A DNA stretch of 64,000 nucleotides from DAOUAE01 sp034433795. GTDB taxonomy: Bacteria; Chloroflexota; UBA6077; FW602-bin22; DAOUAE01. The DNA lies in assembly GCA_034433795.1 (NCBI GenBank), contig DAOUAE010000089.1, positions 26,836-90,835 on the forward strand, given 5' to 3'. The notes beneath the pieces were generated by a model that worked only from the letters and a program-made list of their open reading frames with translations, did not search any database and had not been told where the DNA came from. Of this stretch, positions 19,653 through 28,683 are shown piece after piece (position 1 is the first letter of the stretch; the number at the start of each line of letters is the position of its first letter). The translations under genes and the position numbers were made by a program.

Positions 19653-20177
19653 GTGCGAGGGCTATCGGTACCAGTCATCATCGCCGTGGTGATCCTGGGC
19701 CTCCTGGCCGCGGTGGTGGTCGTTGGCGCCCGGCAGGTGGCGGCCCAGGTCGAGCGGGCCCGGGCGCCGGAGCAGCCGATCCGCTTCGACCATGTGATCC
19801 ACGTCCGGCTGGCCCAGCTGGACTGCCTCTTCTGCCACCGCAACGCCGATAAGGGCGATGCGGCCACCGTGCCCAGCGTCCAGCAGTGCATGTTCTGCCA
19901 CGTGGTGGTCGGGCGGGGGAATCCCGAGGTCGAGAAGGTCCGGGCCAAGTGGGACGCCCAGGAGCCCATCGACTGGATCCGGGTCCACCGGATGCCGGAC
20001 CACGTCCACTTCGCCCACGCCCCACACATCCGGGCGGGCTTCGACTGCGCCACCTGCCACGGGGATGTCGCCTCGATGCCCCGGGTCCAGCAGGTCCGGG
20101 CGCTCAACATGGGCGACTGCGTGAACTGCCACCGCGAGAACAACGCGCCGACCGACTGCGCGACCTGTCATTACTAG
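19653..20177 (+). CDS. actA: Alternative complex III subunit A, pentaheme cytochrome c
   Basis: A 174-residue membrane-anchored cytochrome. One N-terminal helix (about 5-26) anchors it, and five CxxCH heme sites follow: CLFCH, CMFCH, CATCH, CVNCH and CATCH, with additional His residues available as distal ligands. Pentaheme ActA is the standard electron-transfer subunit of ACIII, the quinol:electron-acceptor oxidoreductase replacing bc1 in many Chloroflexota and Bacteroidota. The start is GTG 19653, with GGAG eight bases upstream. The product is expected on the extracytoplasmic face. Confidence 0.93.
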   Translation: MRGLSVPVIIAVVILGLLAAVVVVGARQVAAQVERARAPEQPIRFDHVIHVRLAQLDCLFCHRNADKGDAATVPSVQQCMFCHVVVGRGNPEVEKVRAKWDAQEPIDWIRVHRMPDHVHFAHAPHIRAGFDCATCHGDVASMPRVQQVRALNMGDCVNCHRENNAPTDCATCHY

Positions 20178-20194
20178 GAACGAGGCGGAGACCG

Positions 20195-22477
20195 ATGGGC
20201 GTCACACGCCGTGATTTTCTCAAAGCCGTCGGCGTCGGAGCCGCCGGCGCCATCGCCTTCACCGGCTGCATCCCGGAGCGGGAACTCCGTCTGGAGAGCC
20301 CGGTCCGCCTGCGGGAAGACCTGCTGGAAGGGTTCGACACCTGGTTCGCCAGCACCTGCGGACTCTGCGGCGCGGGCGAGGGGATCATCGTCCGGGTGAT
20401 GGCTGGCCGGGCGATCAAGATCGAGGGCAACCCGGACCACCCGCTGAATCAGGGGAAGTCGTCGGTCCGCTGCCAGGCCGGGCTCCAGGCGCTCTACCAT
20501 CCCGACCGGGTGAGCGGCCCTCTGCGCCGGACCGGCGACCGGGGGAGCGGGCAGTTTCAGCCCATCACCTGGGACGAGGCCCTGGGCGAACTGGTGACCC
20601 GGCTGCGCCAGCTGCGCGACGGTGGCCAGGCTGGCTCGGTGGTGCTGGTCACCGCCCCGGTGCGGGGGCAGCGGGCGCTGGTCTTCGACCGCTTCGCCCG
20701 GGCGTACGGGGCCCAGCTGCTGGGCTTTGAGCCGCTCGACGAGCGGGTGGTGCTGCGGGCGGCGATGGAGCGGGTCTTCGGCCAGCCCCGGCTGCCCTTC
20801 TTCGACCTTCGCCGGGCCACGTATGTTCTCTCCTTCGGGGCCGATTTCCTGGGGACCTGGCTCTCGCCGACCCATTACGGCAAGGCCTACGGCGAGTTCC
20901 GCCAGGGAAAGCCGGCCGAGGGCCGGCCGGTGCGCGGGAGGCTGGTCCAGATCGAGCCGCGTATGACGGCCACCGGCGCCAGCGCCGATGAGTGGCTGCC
21001 GGTCCGCCCGGGGACCGAGGGGGTGCTGGCCCTGGGGATCGCCCATGTTCTGGTGCGCGACGGGCTGGCCGACCCGCGGGCGGCCCAGGCGGTGACCGGC
21101 GGCGCCGGGGCCGGGGCCCTGGCCGCCTACGCCCCTGAGCGGGTGGCCGAGATCACGGGCCTCCCCGGCGGGGCCGAGACGGTCGTCCGGCTGGCCCGGG
21201 AGTTCGGCCAGAACCGCCCGGCTCTGGCGCTCGGCGGCGGCCCGGCGGCCGCCCACACCAACGGCCTTTTCAACCTGGTGGCCATCTACACGCTCAACCA
21301 TCTGGTGGGCAACGTCGGCCAGCCGGGGGGCGTCATCCTCAACCCCCCGCCGGCGGCCGGCGAGGCGGCGGTCTCGCCGGCCCCCTTCCGGCAGTGGCAG
21401 CAGTTCCTGGAGCGGCTGCGGACCGGCACGCCGCCGGTCAACCTGCTGCTCGTCCACGAGGCCAATCTGGCCTACGGGCTGCAGGGGCTCAACGCCGCCG
21501 AAGCCCTGGCCCGCGTGCCCTTCATCGTCAGCTTCGCCACCGTCCTGGACGAGACGGCCATGCTGGCCGACCTCGTCCTGCCCGACCACACCTACCTCGA
21601 GGCCTGGGGCTACGACGTGCCCGACCCGGGGGTGGGCTACCAGGTGGTGACGGCCCAGCAACCGGTGGTCGTGCCCTTCCAGGACAGCCGCGACGTGGTC
21701 GAGGTGCTGCTCCGGGTGGCTCGGGACCTGGGCGGCGATCTCGCGCGGGCCCTGCCCTGGCAGTCGGCTCGCGAGGTGGTGCGCGAGGTCGTGGCCCAGC
21801 TCCAGCGGTTGGGGCGCGGCAGCATCACCGAGACCGATTTTGAGAAGTTCTGGGTGCGGTTCCTCCAGCAGGGCGGCTGGTGGGATCCCCAGGCCACGGT
21901 GGGCAGTCCGGCGGTCGGACCGGCGCCGACGGTCGCTCCGCCGTCTCTCCCGGCCCAGCCGGTGCTGCCGGCCTTCGCCGGCGACGCCCAGCAGTATCCC
22001 TTCACGCTCGTCGTCTTCCCGTCGCACAGCCTGCTGGACGGACGGCTGGCCCACCTCCCCTGGCTGCAGGCCACGCCCGACCCCATCACCACCGCCGTCT
22101 GGCGGACCTGGGTCGAGGTCAATCCGGAGACCGCCCAGCGGCTGGGTCTCCACGAGAAAGACCTGGTGGTGGTCGAGTCGCCCCAGGGCCGGGTCGAGGT
22201 GCCGGTCTACATCCATCCGGCCATCCCGCCGGAGGTGGTGGCCATGCCGGCCGGGCAGGGCCACACCGCCTACGGCCGCTACGCCAAAGGCCGGGGGGTG
22301 AACCCGCTGGCCATCCTGGCGCCGCAGACCGAAGCCGAGACCGGGGCCCTGGCCTACGCCGCCACACGGGTGCGGCTGATTCGGACCGGCAAACTCGGCC
22401 GGCTGGCCAAGTTCGAGGGCGACGTGCCGGCCAGGCAACTGGAAGACGCCAAAGTGTTCCGCGTGACGCCGAAGTAG
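20195..22477 (+). CDS. actB1: Alternative complex III subunit B, molybdopterin-oxidoreductase-like part (ActB1)
   Basis: A 760-residue protein of the molybdopterin oxidoreductase superfamily. A Tat signal (TRRDFLK at 4-10) is followed by a hydrophobic stretch and Cys25. In ACIII this domain is structural and carries no molybdenum. At the position of the enzymes' [4Fe-4S] site, Cys55, Cys58 and Cys93 remain, but the third cysteine position is Glu62. In studied species ActB fuses this domain to a ferredoxin-like half of about 250 residues; here that half is the next gene, 25 bp downstream. The C-terminal molydop-binding region (about 600-720) is intact. Confidence 0.9.
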   Translation: MGVTRRDFLKAVGVGAAGAIAFTGCIPERELRLESPVRLREDLLEGFDTWFASTCGLCGAGEGIIVRVMAGRAIKIEGNPDHPLNQGKSSVRCQAGLQALYHPDRVSGPLRRTGDRGSGQFQPITWDEALGELVTRLRQLRDGGQAGSVVLVTAPVRGQRALVFDRFARAYGAQLLGFEPLDERVVLRAAMERVFGQPRLPFFDLRRATYVLSFGADFLGTWLSPTHYGKAYGEFRQGKPAEGRPVRGRLVQIEPRMTATGASADEWLPVRPGTEGVLALGIAHVLVRDGLADPRAAQAVTGGAGAGALAAYAPERVAEITGLPGGAETVVRLAREFGQNRPALALGGGPAAAHTNGLFNLVAIYTLNHLVGNVGQPGGVILNPPPAAGEAAVSPAPFRQWQQFLERLRTGTPPVNLLLVHEANLAYGLQGLNAAEALARVPFIVSFATVLDETAMLADLVLPDHTYLEAWGYDVPDPGVGYQVVTAQQPVVVPFQDSRDVVEVLLRVARDLGGDLARALPWQSAREVVREVVAQLQRLGRGSITETDFEKFWVRFLQQGGWWDPQATVGSPAVGPAPTVAPPSLPAQPVLPAFAGDAQQYPFTLVVFPSHSLLDGRLAHLPWLQATPDPITTAVWRTWVEVNPETAQRLGLHEKDLVVVESPQGRVEVPVYIHPAIPPEVVAMPAGQGHTAYGRYAKGRGVNPLAILAPQTEAETGALAYAATRVRLIRTGKLGRLAKFEGDVPARQLEDAKVFRVTPK

Positions 22478-22502
22478 GGACGCGAAAGGGAGCAAAGAGA
22501 CC

Positions 22503-23291
22503 ATGGCCGACCTGCGCCAGCAACAGCCGCCAGCGCCGGCGATCCCGCCGGAACGGGCGGCCGAGCAGCGGACCCAGAAGTGGGCGATGGTGGTGGACTT
22601 GGACCGCTGCACCGGCTGCCAGGCCTGTGTGGTCGCCTGTCAGGCGGAGAACAACATCCCGCTCAATCTGGAGGACTTCTTCTTCCAGCGGCGGGCGATC
22701 GAGTGGATCCGGATCGAGCGGTACTGGGAGGGGGAGTACCCGAACGTCAAGGCGCGGTTTCTGCCGGTGCTCTGTCAGCAGTGTGATAATGCCCCCTGTG
22801 AGCCGGTCTGTCCGGTCTACGCCACCTACACCAGCGCCGACAGCCTCAACGTCCAGGTCTACAACCGCTGCATCGGCACCCGCTACTGCGCCAACAACTG
22901 CCCCTATCAGGTCCGCTTCTTCAACTTCTGGGACCCGATCACCATCTGGCCGGAGTCGTACCACAACCATCTGAACCCGGATGTGACGGTGCGCAGCAAG
23001 GGCATTATGGAGAAATGCACCTTCTGCATCCAGCGCATCCGGCGCAAACAGCGCGAGGCCCGGGCGACCGGCCAGCCGATCAAGGATGGCGACCTGCAGC
23101 CGGCCTGCGCCCAGGCCTGTCCGGCCGACGTGCTGATCTTCGGTGATCTCAACGATCCCAACAGCCGGGTGGCCAAGCTGGCCAAGGACCGGCGGCAGTA
23201 CCGGCTGCTGGAGGAGCTGGGCACCGAGCCGTCGGTGATTTATTTGAAGAAGGTGGACCCACATGCCACAGAGGAACCAGCCACCCACTGA
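22503..23291 (+). CDS. actB2: Alternative complex III subunit B, iron-sulfur part (ActB2)
   Basis: A 262-residue HybA/NrfC-like ferredoxin subunit. Four cysteine groups are seen: CTGCQACVVAC, CQQCDNAPCEPVC, CIGTRYCANNC and CTFC with CAQAC. The third group has Thr where a ligand Cys would complete a [4Fe-4S] site, matching the three [4Fe-4S] plus one [3Fe-4S] set reported for ActB. There is no signal peptide, so it would be exported as a complex with the Tat-bearing ActB1. Its 3' end overlaps actC by 29 bp. Confidence 0.92.
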   Translation: MADLRQQQPPAPAIPPERAAEQRTQKWAMVVDLDRCTGCQACVVACQAENNIPLNLEDFFFQRRAIEWIRIERYWEGEYPNVKARFLPVLCQQCDNAPCEPVCPVYATYTSADSLNVQVYNRCIGTRYCANNCPYQVRFFNFWDPITIWPESYHNHLNPDVTVRSKGIMEKCTFCIQRIRRKQREARATGQPIKDGDLQPACAQACPADVLIFGDLNDPNSRVAKLAKDRRQYRLLEELGTEPSVIYLKKVDPHATEEPATH

Positions 23292-24672
23292 GAACGGGCA
23301 CGGACCCAACGGGCATCACCACCACGCCGAGGCGGTGCTGACCCCGGCCGATGTGACGGCCGACGCCCTGCGGCAGTTCACCTTCGGGGGACCGCGCTAC
23401 AACATCGCCCTGGTCTTCTTCGGGGCGCTTTTGGCCTTCGGGGTGCTGGGGGTCATCGCCCGGCTGGTGGAGGGCTACCAGCACCGGGCCAACTGGGCCT
23501 ACCCGGTGGCGGCCTTCGCCTTCCTGCTCTCGACCACCCAGGCCGCGCCGATTGTGGCCTACGGGCTGCGCTTCGCCAAGGCCCACTGGCGGCGGCCGCT
23601 GACCCGGGCGGCCGAACTGCACGCCGTCTCGGGCCTTCTCCTCTTTCTGTTCTTCCTGCCGCTTCTGCCGACCCTGCCGCCGCTGCGGGGACGCTCGAAC
23701 ATCTGGTTCAACTGGCCGGTGGGCGCCCCTCACCTCTGGGAACTGGTCTTCCTGGCCGTGCTGGTGAGCGCCGGGCTGGCGGTCCTCTACTTCTCGGCCC
23801 GGCCCGACTGGGCGGCGGCCCTGCGTCTCCGCACCGACGACGGTCGGGCGGCGATGGGCGCGCGCTTCGCCCAGGACTGGGTGGGCAGCCAGCAGCAGTG
23901 GCGGGCCACCTGGCAGGGCATGCTGTACCTCGGCGCCCTCTACGTCATCACCTTTGCCGGCGTCCATCTCATCTTCTCGACCGATTTCTCGATGAGCCAG
24001 ATCCCCGGCTGGTTCAGTTCGATCTTTCCGGCCTGGCACACCCTGGGAGCGCTCCAGGCGGGGCTGGCCACGACCATCCTGACGCTGGGAATCCTGCGGA
24101 CGCTGGGGGGCATGCGCAGCTACCTGCAACTCGACCAGTTCTGGGGGCTGGCCAAGATCCTGCTGGCCCTCTCGCTCCTCTGGTTCTACATGTTCTGGGC
24201 CGACTTCCTGACCCAGTGGTACGGGCGGACGCCGCGCGAGGCGGCCGTCCTGACGCTTCTGGTCTGGGGGCCCTACGCCGTGCCCTTCCTGCTGGCCTTC
24301 CTGGGCTCGTTTCTTCTGCCCTTCCTGCTCCTTATCTGGAGCCCGATCCGGGTGAGCATCGTCGGTCCGACGCTGGTGGCGCTGATCGTGCTCATCGGCA
24401 ACTTCTTCGACCGGGTGCGCCTCTATGTCTCGGCCTATTCGCTGGAGAGCGTGACCGGGCACCAGATCGAAAAGATCCCGGCCACGCACCTGCCGGACTT
24501 CATCGACGTGATGATCGTGCTGGGCAGCATCGGGGGGGCGATCTTCTGCTACCTGCTGGCGCTGAAGTTCGTCCCGGTGCTGAACACCTGGGAGGTCAAA
24601 GAGGGCCTCTACCTGCGCGTGGTCCGGCCGTTCCTGCGGACGCGGGTGCCGATAATCGGCAAGCCGGTCTAG
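23263..24672 (+). CDS. actC: Alternative complex III subunit C, NrfD/PsrC-like quinol-binding membrane protein
   Basis: A 469-residue polytopic protein of the NrfD family with about ten hydrophobic helices and a His-rich, hydrophilic N-terminus (about 1-35, including GHHHH). NrfD-type subunits bind menaquinol near the extracytoplasmic side and pass electrons to the Fe-S subunit. The gene starts inside the end of actB2, consistent with coupled translation. Typical segments are FLLSTTQAAPIVAYG, WYGRTPREA and the C-terminal KFVPVLNTWEVKEGLY. Confidence 0.9.
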   Translation: MPQRNQPPTENGHGPNGHHHHAEAVLTPADVTADALRQFTFGGPRYNIALVFFGALLAFGVLGVIARLVEGYQHRANWAYPVAAFAFLLSTTQAAPIVAYGLRFAKAHWRRPLTRAAELHAVSGLLLFLFFLPLLPTLPPLRGRSNIWFNWPVGAPHLWELVFLAVLVSAGLAVLYFSARPDWAAALRLRTDDGRAAMGARFAQDWVGSQQQWRATWQGMLYLGALYVITFAGVHLIFSTDFSMSQIPGWFSSIFPAWHTLGALQAGLATTILTLGILRTLGGMRSYLQLDQFWGLAKILLALSLLWFYMFWADFLTQWYGRTPREAAVLTLLVWGPYAVPFLLAFLGSFLLPFLLLIWSPIRVSIVGPTLVALIVLIGNFFDRVRLYVSAYSLESVTGHQIEKIPATHLPDFIDVMIVLGSIGGAIFCYLLALKFVPVLNTWEVKEGLYLRVVRPFLRTRVPIIGKPV

Positions 24673-24700
24673 GCGCCGCCGGAGACGAGGGGAGACGAGG

Positions 24701-26074
24701 ATGCAAGAGCGCTACGACCTGCCCGATCCCAAAGTCAACACCGACCTCTTACGCTTCCCGCTGACCACGCCGACCTGGTTCTGGTTCGCGGCCGGAGGGC
24801 TGGGGCTCATCGTGGCCGGCTACCTCTACGCTTTCAGCCAGATGCTGCTCTACGGCGTGGGAGTCACCGGCAAGAGCCGGCCGGTGATGTGGCAGTTTCT
24901 CATCACCACGTTCGTCTTCTGGGTCGGGATCAGCCACGCCGGGGTGATGATCTCGGCCATCCTGCGCCTCTCGCAGGCCGAGTGGCGCCGGCCGGTGACC
25001 CGGGCGGCCGAGGTGCTGACGGTCTTCTCGCTGGCCACCGCCGCCCTCTTCCCGCTCATCCACACCGGCCGTCCCTGGCGGGCGATCTACTGGGTCTTCC
25101 CCTACGACTTCAGCCGGGGCATCTGGCCGAACGTCCGCTCGGCCCTGATCTGGGACCCGAGCGCCATCTTCACCTACCTCACCGGGAGCAGCCTCTTCGT
25201 CTACGTGGCCCTGATCCCGGACCTGGCGGCCGCCCGTGACCGGTCGACCGGCTGGCGGCGGACGTTCTACACCATTCTGGCCCTGGGCTTCCGGGGGAAC
25301 GCCCGTCAGTGGAAACTGCAGACCCTGGCCGGGATCCTCCTCTCGGCGCTCATTCTGCCGGTCTTCGTCTCGGTGCACAGCATCGTGTCGTGGGACTTCG
25401 GGATGGCGATGGCGGTTCCGGTCTGGCACGCCACGGTCTTCGCCCCCTACTTCGTCATCGGGGCGGTCCACTCCGGGGTGTCGGCGGTGGCGACGCTGAT
25501 GGCCATCCTGCGGCGCATCTTCCGGCTGGAGGAGTACATCACGCCCGACCACTTCGACGCGCTGGGCCGGCTGCTCCTGGCGGTCTCGACCACCTGGTTC
25601 TACTTCCTGCTCCTGGACTTCATCTTCGGGCTCTACACGATGGAGGAGCGGGAGGTACGGGTCTGGGAGCAGCGGCTTTTCGACTGGCCGTGGAACCTGC
25701 TCTTCATCCTCTTCCTGCTGACCGGCTACTTCATCCCGGTGCCGCTCTGGCTCTCGAAGCGGGTGCGACGCAACGTGGGGCTGATGTTCTGGACCTCGCT
25801 GCTGGTCAATATCGGGATGTGGCTGGAGCGCTACATTATCATCGTGCCGGGGCTCCAGCAGAAGCAGCCCTTCGTCTTCGTCTGGACGCGCTCGCACCCC
25901 AGCCCGGTGGACTACATGCTGGTCATCGGCTCGTTCGCCATCGTCTCCCTGGGCTTCCTGCTCTTCTCCAAGTTCTTCCCGATCATCCCGCTCTTTGATA
26001 TCAAAGAGGGGCAGGTCTTCAAGGCCGAGATCCCGGTCGGACGCGTCCGGGTTCCGGCGGTCATTCGCGAGTGA
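24701..26074 (+). CDS. actF: Alternative complex III second NrfD-like subunit (ActF-like)
   Basis: A 457-residue NrfD-family membrane protein paralogous to ActC, with about ten helices. Shared family features are GISHAGVMISAILRL near the N-terminus and FSKFFPIIPLFDIKEGQ at the C-terminus. ACIII normally has two NrfD-type subunits, C and F. In the canonical order F is last; here it sits directly after C, ahead of D and E. Assignment as F rather than a C duplicate is inferred from the complement of subunits. Confidence 0.85.
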   Translation: MQERYDLPDPKVNTDLLRFPLTTPTWFWFAAGGLGLIVAGYLYAFSQMLLYGVGVTGKSRPVMWQFLITTFVFWVGISHAGVMISAILRLSQAEWRRPVTRAAEVLTVFSLATAALFPLIHTGRPWRAIYWVFPYDFSRGIWPNVRSALIWDPSAIFTYLTGSSLFVYVALIPDLAAARDRSTGWRRTFYTILALGFRGNARQWKLQTLAGILLSALILPVFVSVHSIVSWDFGMAMAVPVWHATVFAPYFVIGAVHSGVSAVATLMAILRRIFRLEEYITPDHFDALGRLLLAVSTTWFYFLLLDFIFGLYTMEEREVRVWEQRLFDWPWNLLFILFLLTGYFIPVPLWLSKRVRRNVGLMFWTSLLVNIGMWLERYIIIVPGLQQKQPFVFVWTRSHPSPVDYMLVIGSFAIVSLGFLLFSKFFPIIPLFDIKEGQVFKAEIPVGRVRVPAVIRE

Positions 26075-26087
26075 GGGGGTTTGAGGG

Positions 26088-26615
26088 ATGGCCACAGTGT
26101 GGCAGACGGTCCTGGGGCTCTACCAGGACGCCGAGGCGGCCGCCAACGCGGTGGACAACCTGAAGCGGGCGGGCTTCAGCGAGGCCGATTTCGACGTGCT
26201 GACCAGCGCGCCCTACCCGGAGGGGGCCTTCGGCGAACACCTGGCCCCGCACCGGCTGTTCTTCTTCCCGCTGGTCGGGGCAGCCTGCGGCTTTGCGGTG
26301 GCGATCCTCATCACGGTGGGCACCCAGCTGGCCTATCCGATGGTCACCGGCGGCAAGCCGATCCTTTCCATCCCGCCGATGATCATCGTGATGTACGAGG
26401 GGACGATGCTGGGGGCGATCCTCTTCACCGTCCTGGGGATCATCTTCGAGTCGCGGCTGCCGCGCTTCAAGCTGGGAGCCTACGACCCGCGGATCATCGA
26501 GGGGTATATCGGCGTGCTGGTCGGGACGACGCCGGACCGGCTGCCGGTGGCGGAGGAGGCGCTGCGCCGGGCCGGAGCGGTGGACATCGTCCACGAAGAG
26601 CAGCGGAGAAGGTAG
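26088..26615 (+). CDS. actD: Alternative complex III subunit D (DUF3341)
   Basis: A 175-residue DUF3341 protein: a cytoplasmic ferredoxin-like alpha/beta part (about 1-60, with NLKRAGFSEADFDVLTS), two membrane helices (about 63-85 and 98-120) and a soluble C-terminal segment. ActD packs against ActC and ActF in the complex. ATG 26088 is 13 bp after the actF stop. Length agrees with the family. Confidence 0.9.
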   Translation: MATVWQTVLGLYQDAEAAANAVDNLKRAGFSEADFDVLTSAPYPEGAFGEHLAPHRLFFFPLVGAACGFAVAILITVGTQLAYPMVTGGKPILSIPPMIIVMYEGTMLGAILFTVLGIIFESRLPRFKLGAYDPRIIEGYIGVLVGTTPDRLPVAEEALRRAGAVDIVHEEQRRR

Positions 26616-26619
26616 AGCG

Positions 26620-27159
26620 ATGCGCCAGAGAATACGCGGCTGGCGCCGCTGGGCGACGGTCGCCGTCATCGGACTGGGGCTGGCGCTCGGCGGCTGTGCG
26701 ACCGGGGCCTATCCCATCGATTTCTACTCGGAGATGCACTACCAGCCGTCGTTCCGGGTCCAGGAGCCGCCGACCCGCCCGGTGCCGGCGGAGTCGGTCC
26801 CCCGAACGCGGACCGAGGTGCCGTACGGCTACGAACGTCAGCAGGAAGCGGCCCGGCTGACCAACCCGTTGCCGGCGACGCCGGAGACGGTCCAGCGCGG
26901 TCAGGCGCTTTACCGCCGCAACTGCGCGCCCTGCCACGGGCCGCAGGGGCGGGGCGACGGCATCATCGCCAACTACTTCCGTCAGGCCAACGTGCCCCCA
27001 CCGGTCGATTTCACCAGCGACCGGGTGCGGGGTCGGACCGACGGGGAGCTGTTCTTTTACATTTCCAACGGTATCGGCAATATGCCGCCCTTCCGCACAC
27101 TCCTGACGGAGGAGGAGCGCTGGGCGCTGGTCGCCTACATCCGGTCGGTGGGACGCTAG
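26620..27159 (+). CDS. actE: Alternative complex III subunit E, monoheme cytochrome c lipoprotein
   Basis: A 179-residue lipoprotein cytochrome c. The signal peptide ends in a lipobox LGGC (Cys at about 27). A single heme site CAPCH lies near residue 106, with the axial methionine in GNMPPF. It is the likely electron exit of the complex toward a soluble carrier or oxidase. It follows actD by 4 bp. No terminal oxidase genes follow; the next gene is a purine permease. Confidence 0.92.
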   Translation: MRQRIRGWRRWATVAVIGLGLALGGCATGAYPIDFYSEMHYQPSFRVQEPPTRPVPAESVPRTRTEVPYGYERQQEAARLTNPLPATPETVQRGQALYRRNCAPCHGPQGRGDGIIANYFRQANVPPPVDFTSDRVRGRTDGELFFYISNGIGNMPPFRTLLTEEERWALVAYIRSVGR

Positions 27160-27202
27160 CCGTCGGGAGCAAGCGCGGGCGGAGAGCACGAGGGGGAGGA
27201 CC

Positions 27203-28606
27203 ATGGCCCAGGCGCCGGCGTTGGGTGGCGAGATCCGGTTCTGGAACCTGGCAGTCCGTCGAGAGCAGGTCGGGACCGAGGTCCTGGCCGGGGTGACCAC
27301 TTTTCTGGTGATGGCCTACATCATCTTCGTCAACCCGGTTATCCTGGGGTTTGTCGGCTTCCCCGACCTCCAGGGGAAGGGGCTGCCCTTCACCGCCGTG
27401 ATGACCTCGACCTGCCTGGTGGCCGGGCTGATGACGGTTCTCATGGGCCTCTACACCAACAAGGCCTTCGCCATCGCCCCCGGCATGGGCCTGAACGCGG
27501 TGGTGGCCTTCCAGCTGGTCAACGGGCTGGGACTGCCCTGGCCGACGGCGATGGGCGTTATCGTCCTGGAGGGGCTGGTCATCACCGTTCTGGTCCTGAC
27601 CGGCCTGCGCCAGGCGATCTTCGAGGCGGTGCCCGTCGAACTGAAGCGCGCCATCGGCGTGGGGATCGGCTGGTTTATCCTCTTCATCGGCCTCTACTCG
27701 GCCGGCTTCATCAAGCAGGGACCGCCGGGAGCGCCGCTGCAGCTGGGCGACCTCAAGGGCACGCCGGTCCTGGTGGCCATCGTCGGGCTTTTTCTCACCG
27801 TCTGGCTCTTTGTGCGCGGGGTGCGGGCGGCGCTCCTCATCGGCATTCTCCTGAGCACCGCCCTGGCCACGCTGCTCAACCATCTCTCGGGGCTGACGGC
27901 CTTCCCCACACCGGGTGTGGCCACTGTGCCGGCCCAGATCGTCAGCCCGCCCGATTTCTCGCTGCTGGGGCGCTTCGACTTTGGGGTCTTCGGCCGGCTG
28001 GGGCTGATCAGCGCCGTGCTCCTTATCTTCTCGATTATGCTGTCGGACTTTTTCGACACGATGGGCACGCTGATCGGTGTGGGAGAGCGGGCCGGCTACG
28101 TTGACGAGCGCGGGAACTTCGACCGGGTGGAGCAGCCGCTGCTCATCGACTCGCTGGGGGCGGTGGCCGGGGGCGTGGCCAGTTGCTCTTCGGCCACGAC
28201 CTACATCGAGTCGGCCGCCGGGATCAGCGTCGGCGGGCGGACCGGCCTGACCAGTCTGGTGACCGGGCTCCTCTTCTTCGTGGCCCTGCCCTTCAGCCCG
28301 ATCGTGGGAATGGTGCCGAAAGAGGCCACCGCGCCGGCGCTGATCATCGTCGGCTACCTGATGATGACGGTGCTGGGGCAGGGGCTCGATTTCGAGAAGG
28401 CGGAGACAGGGCTGCCGGCCCTGCTCACCATGGCGGTGATGCCGCTGACCTATTCGATCACCAACGGCATCGGCGCGGGCTTCATCCTTTATACCTTTAT
28501 CCGGCTGGTCAAGCGCCAGCAGGTCCACCCGCTGATGCTGGGGGCCGCCCTGGCCTTCGTCGTCTACTTCGGCGAGACGTTCCTGCGGGCCCAGTTCGGG
28601 CTCTGA
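27203..28606 (+). CDS. NCS2-family purine permease (AzgA type)
   Basis: A 467-residue transporter with about 12-14 membrane segments. Signature stretches are MAYIIFVNPVIL, APGMGLNAVVAF and MLSDFFDTMGTLIGVG, typical of the AzgA-like branch that imports adenine, guanine or hypoxanthine by proton symport. Substrate is by family only. GGGGGAGGACC precedes ATG 27203. It is 43 bp after actE and may share read-through transcription, but is functionally unrelated. Confidence 0.9.
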   Translation: MAQAPALGGEIRFWNLAVRREQVGTEVLAGVTTFLVMAYIIFVNPVILGFVGFPDLQGKGLPFTAVMTSTCLVAGLMTVLMGLYTNKAFAIAPGMGLNAVVAFQLVNGLGLPWPTAMGVIVLEGLVITVLVLTGLRQAIFEAVPVELKRAIGVGIGWFILFIGLYSAGFIKQGPPGAPLQLGDLKGTPVLVAIVGLFLTVWLFVRGVRAALLIGILLSTALATLLNHLSGLTAFPTPGVATVPAQIVSPPDFSLLGRFDFGVFGRLGLISAVLLIFSIMLSDFFDTMGTLIGVGERAGYVDERGNFDRVEQPLLIDSLGAVAGGVASCSSATTYIESAAGISVGGRTGLTSLVTGLLFFVALPFSPIVGMVPKEATAPALIIVGYLMMTVLGQGLDFEKAETGLPALLTMAVMPLTYSITNGIGAGFILYTFIRLVKRQQVHPLMLGAALAFVVYFGETFLRAQFGL

Positions 28607-28643
28607 GTCCGGACCGGGGAACGCGCCAGACCCGGACGGTCTG

Positions 28644-28652
28644 TGCTAACAT
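28644..28652 (+). promoter_or_regulatory. Extended -10 promoter for the small protein / 3-hydroxyacyl-CoA dehydrogenase unit
   Basis: TGCTAACAT (28644-28652) is an extended -10 element with no good -35 at 17 bp. It lies between the permease stop and ATG 28684. Confidence 0.45.
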
Positions 28653-28683
28653 AGAGAGGCACCGCCACCGGAGGAGGCAGACC

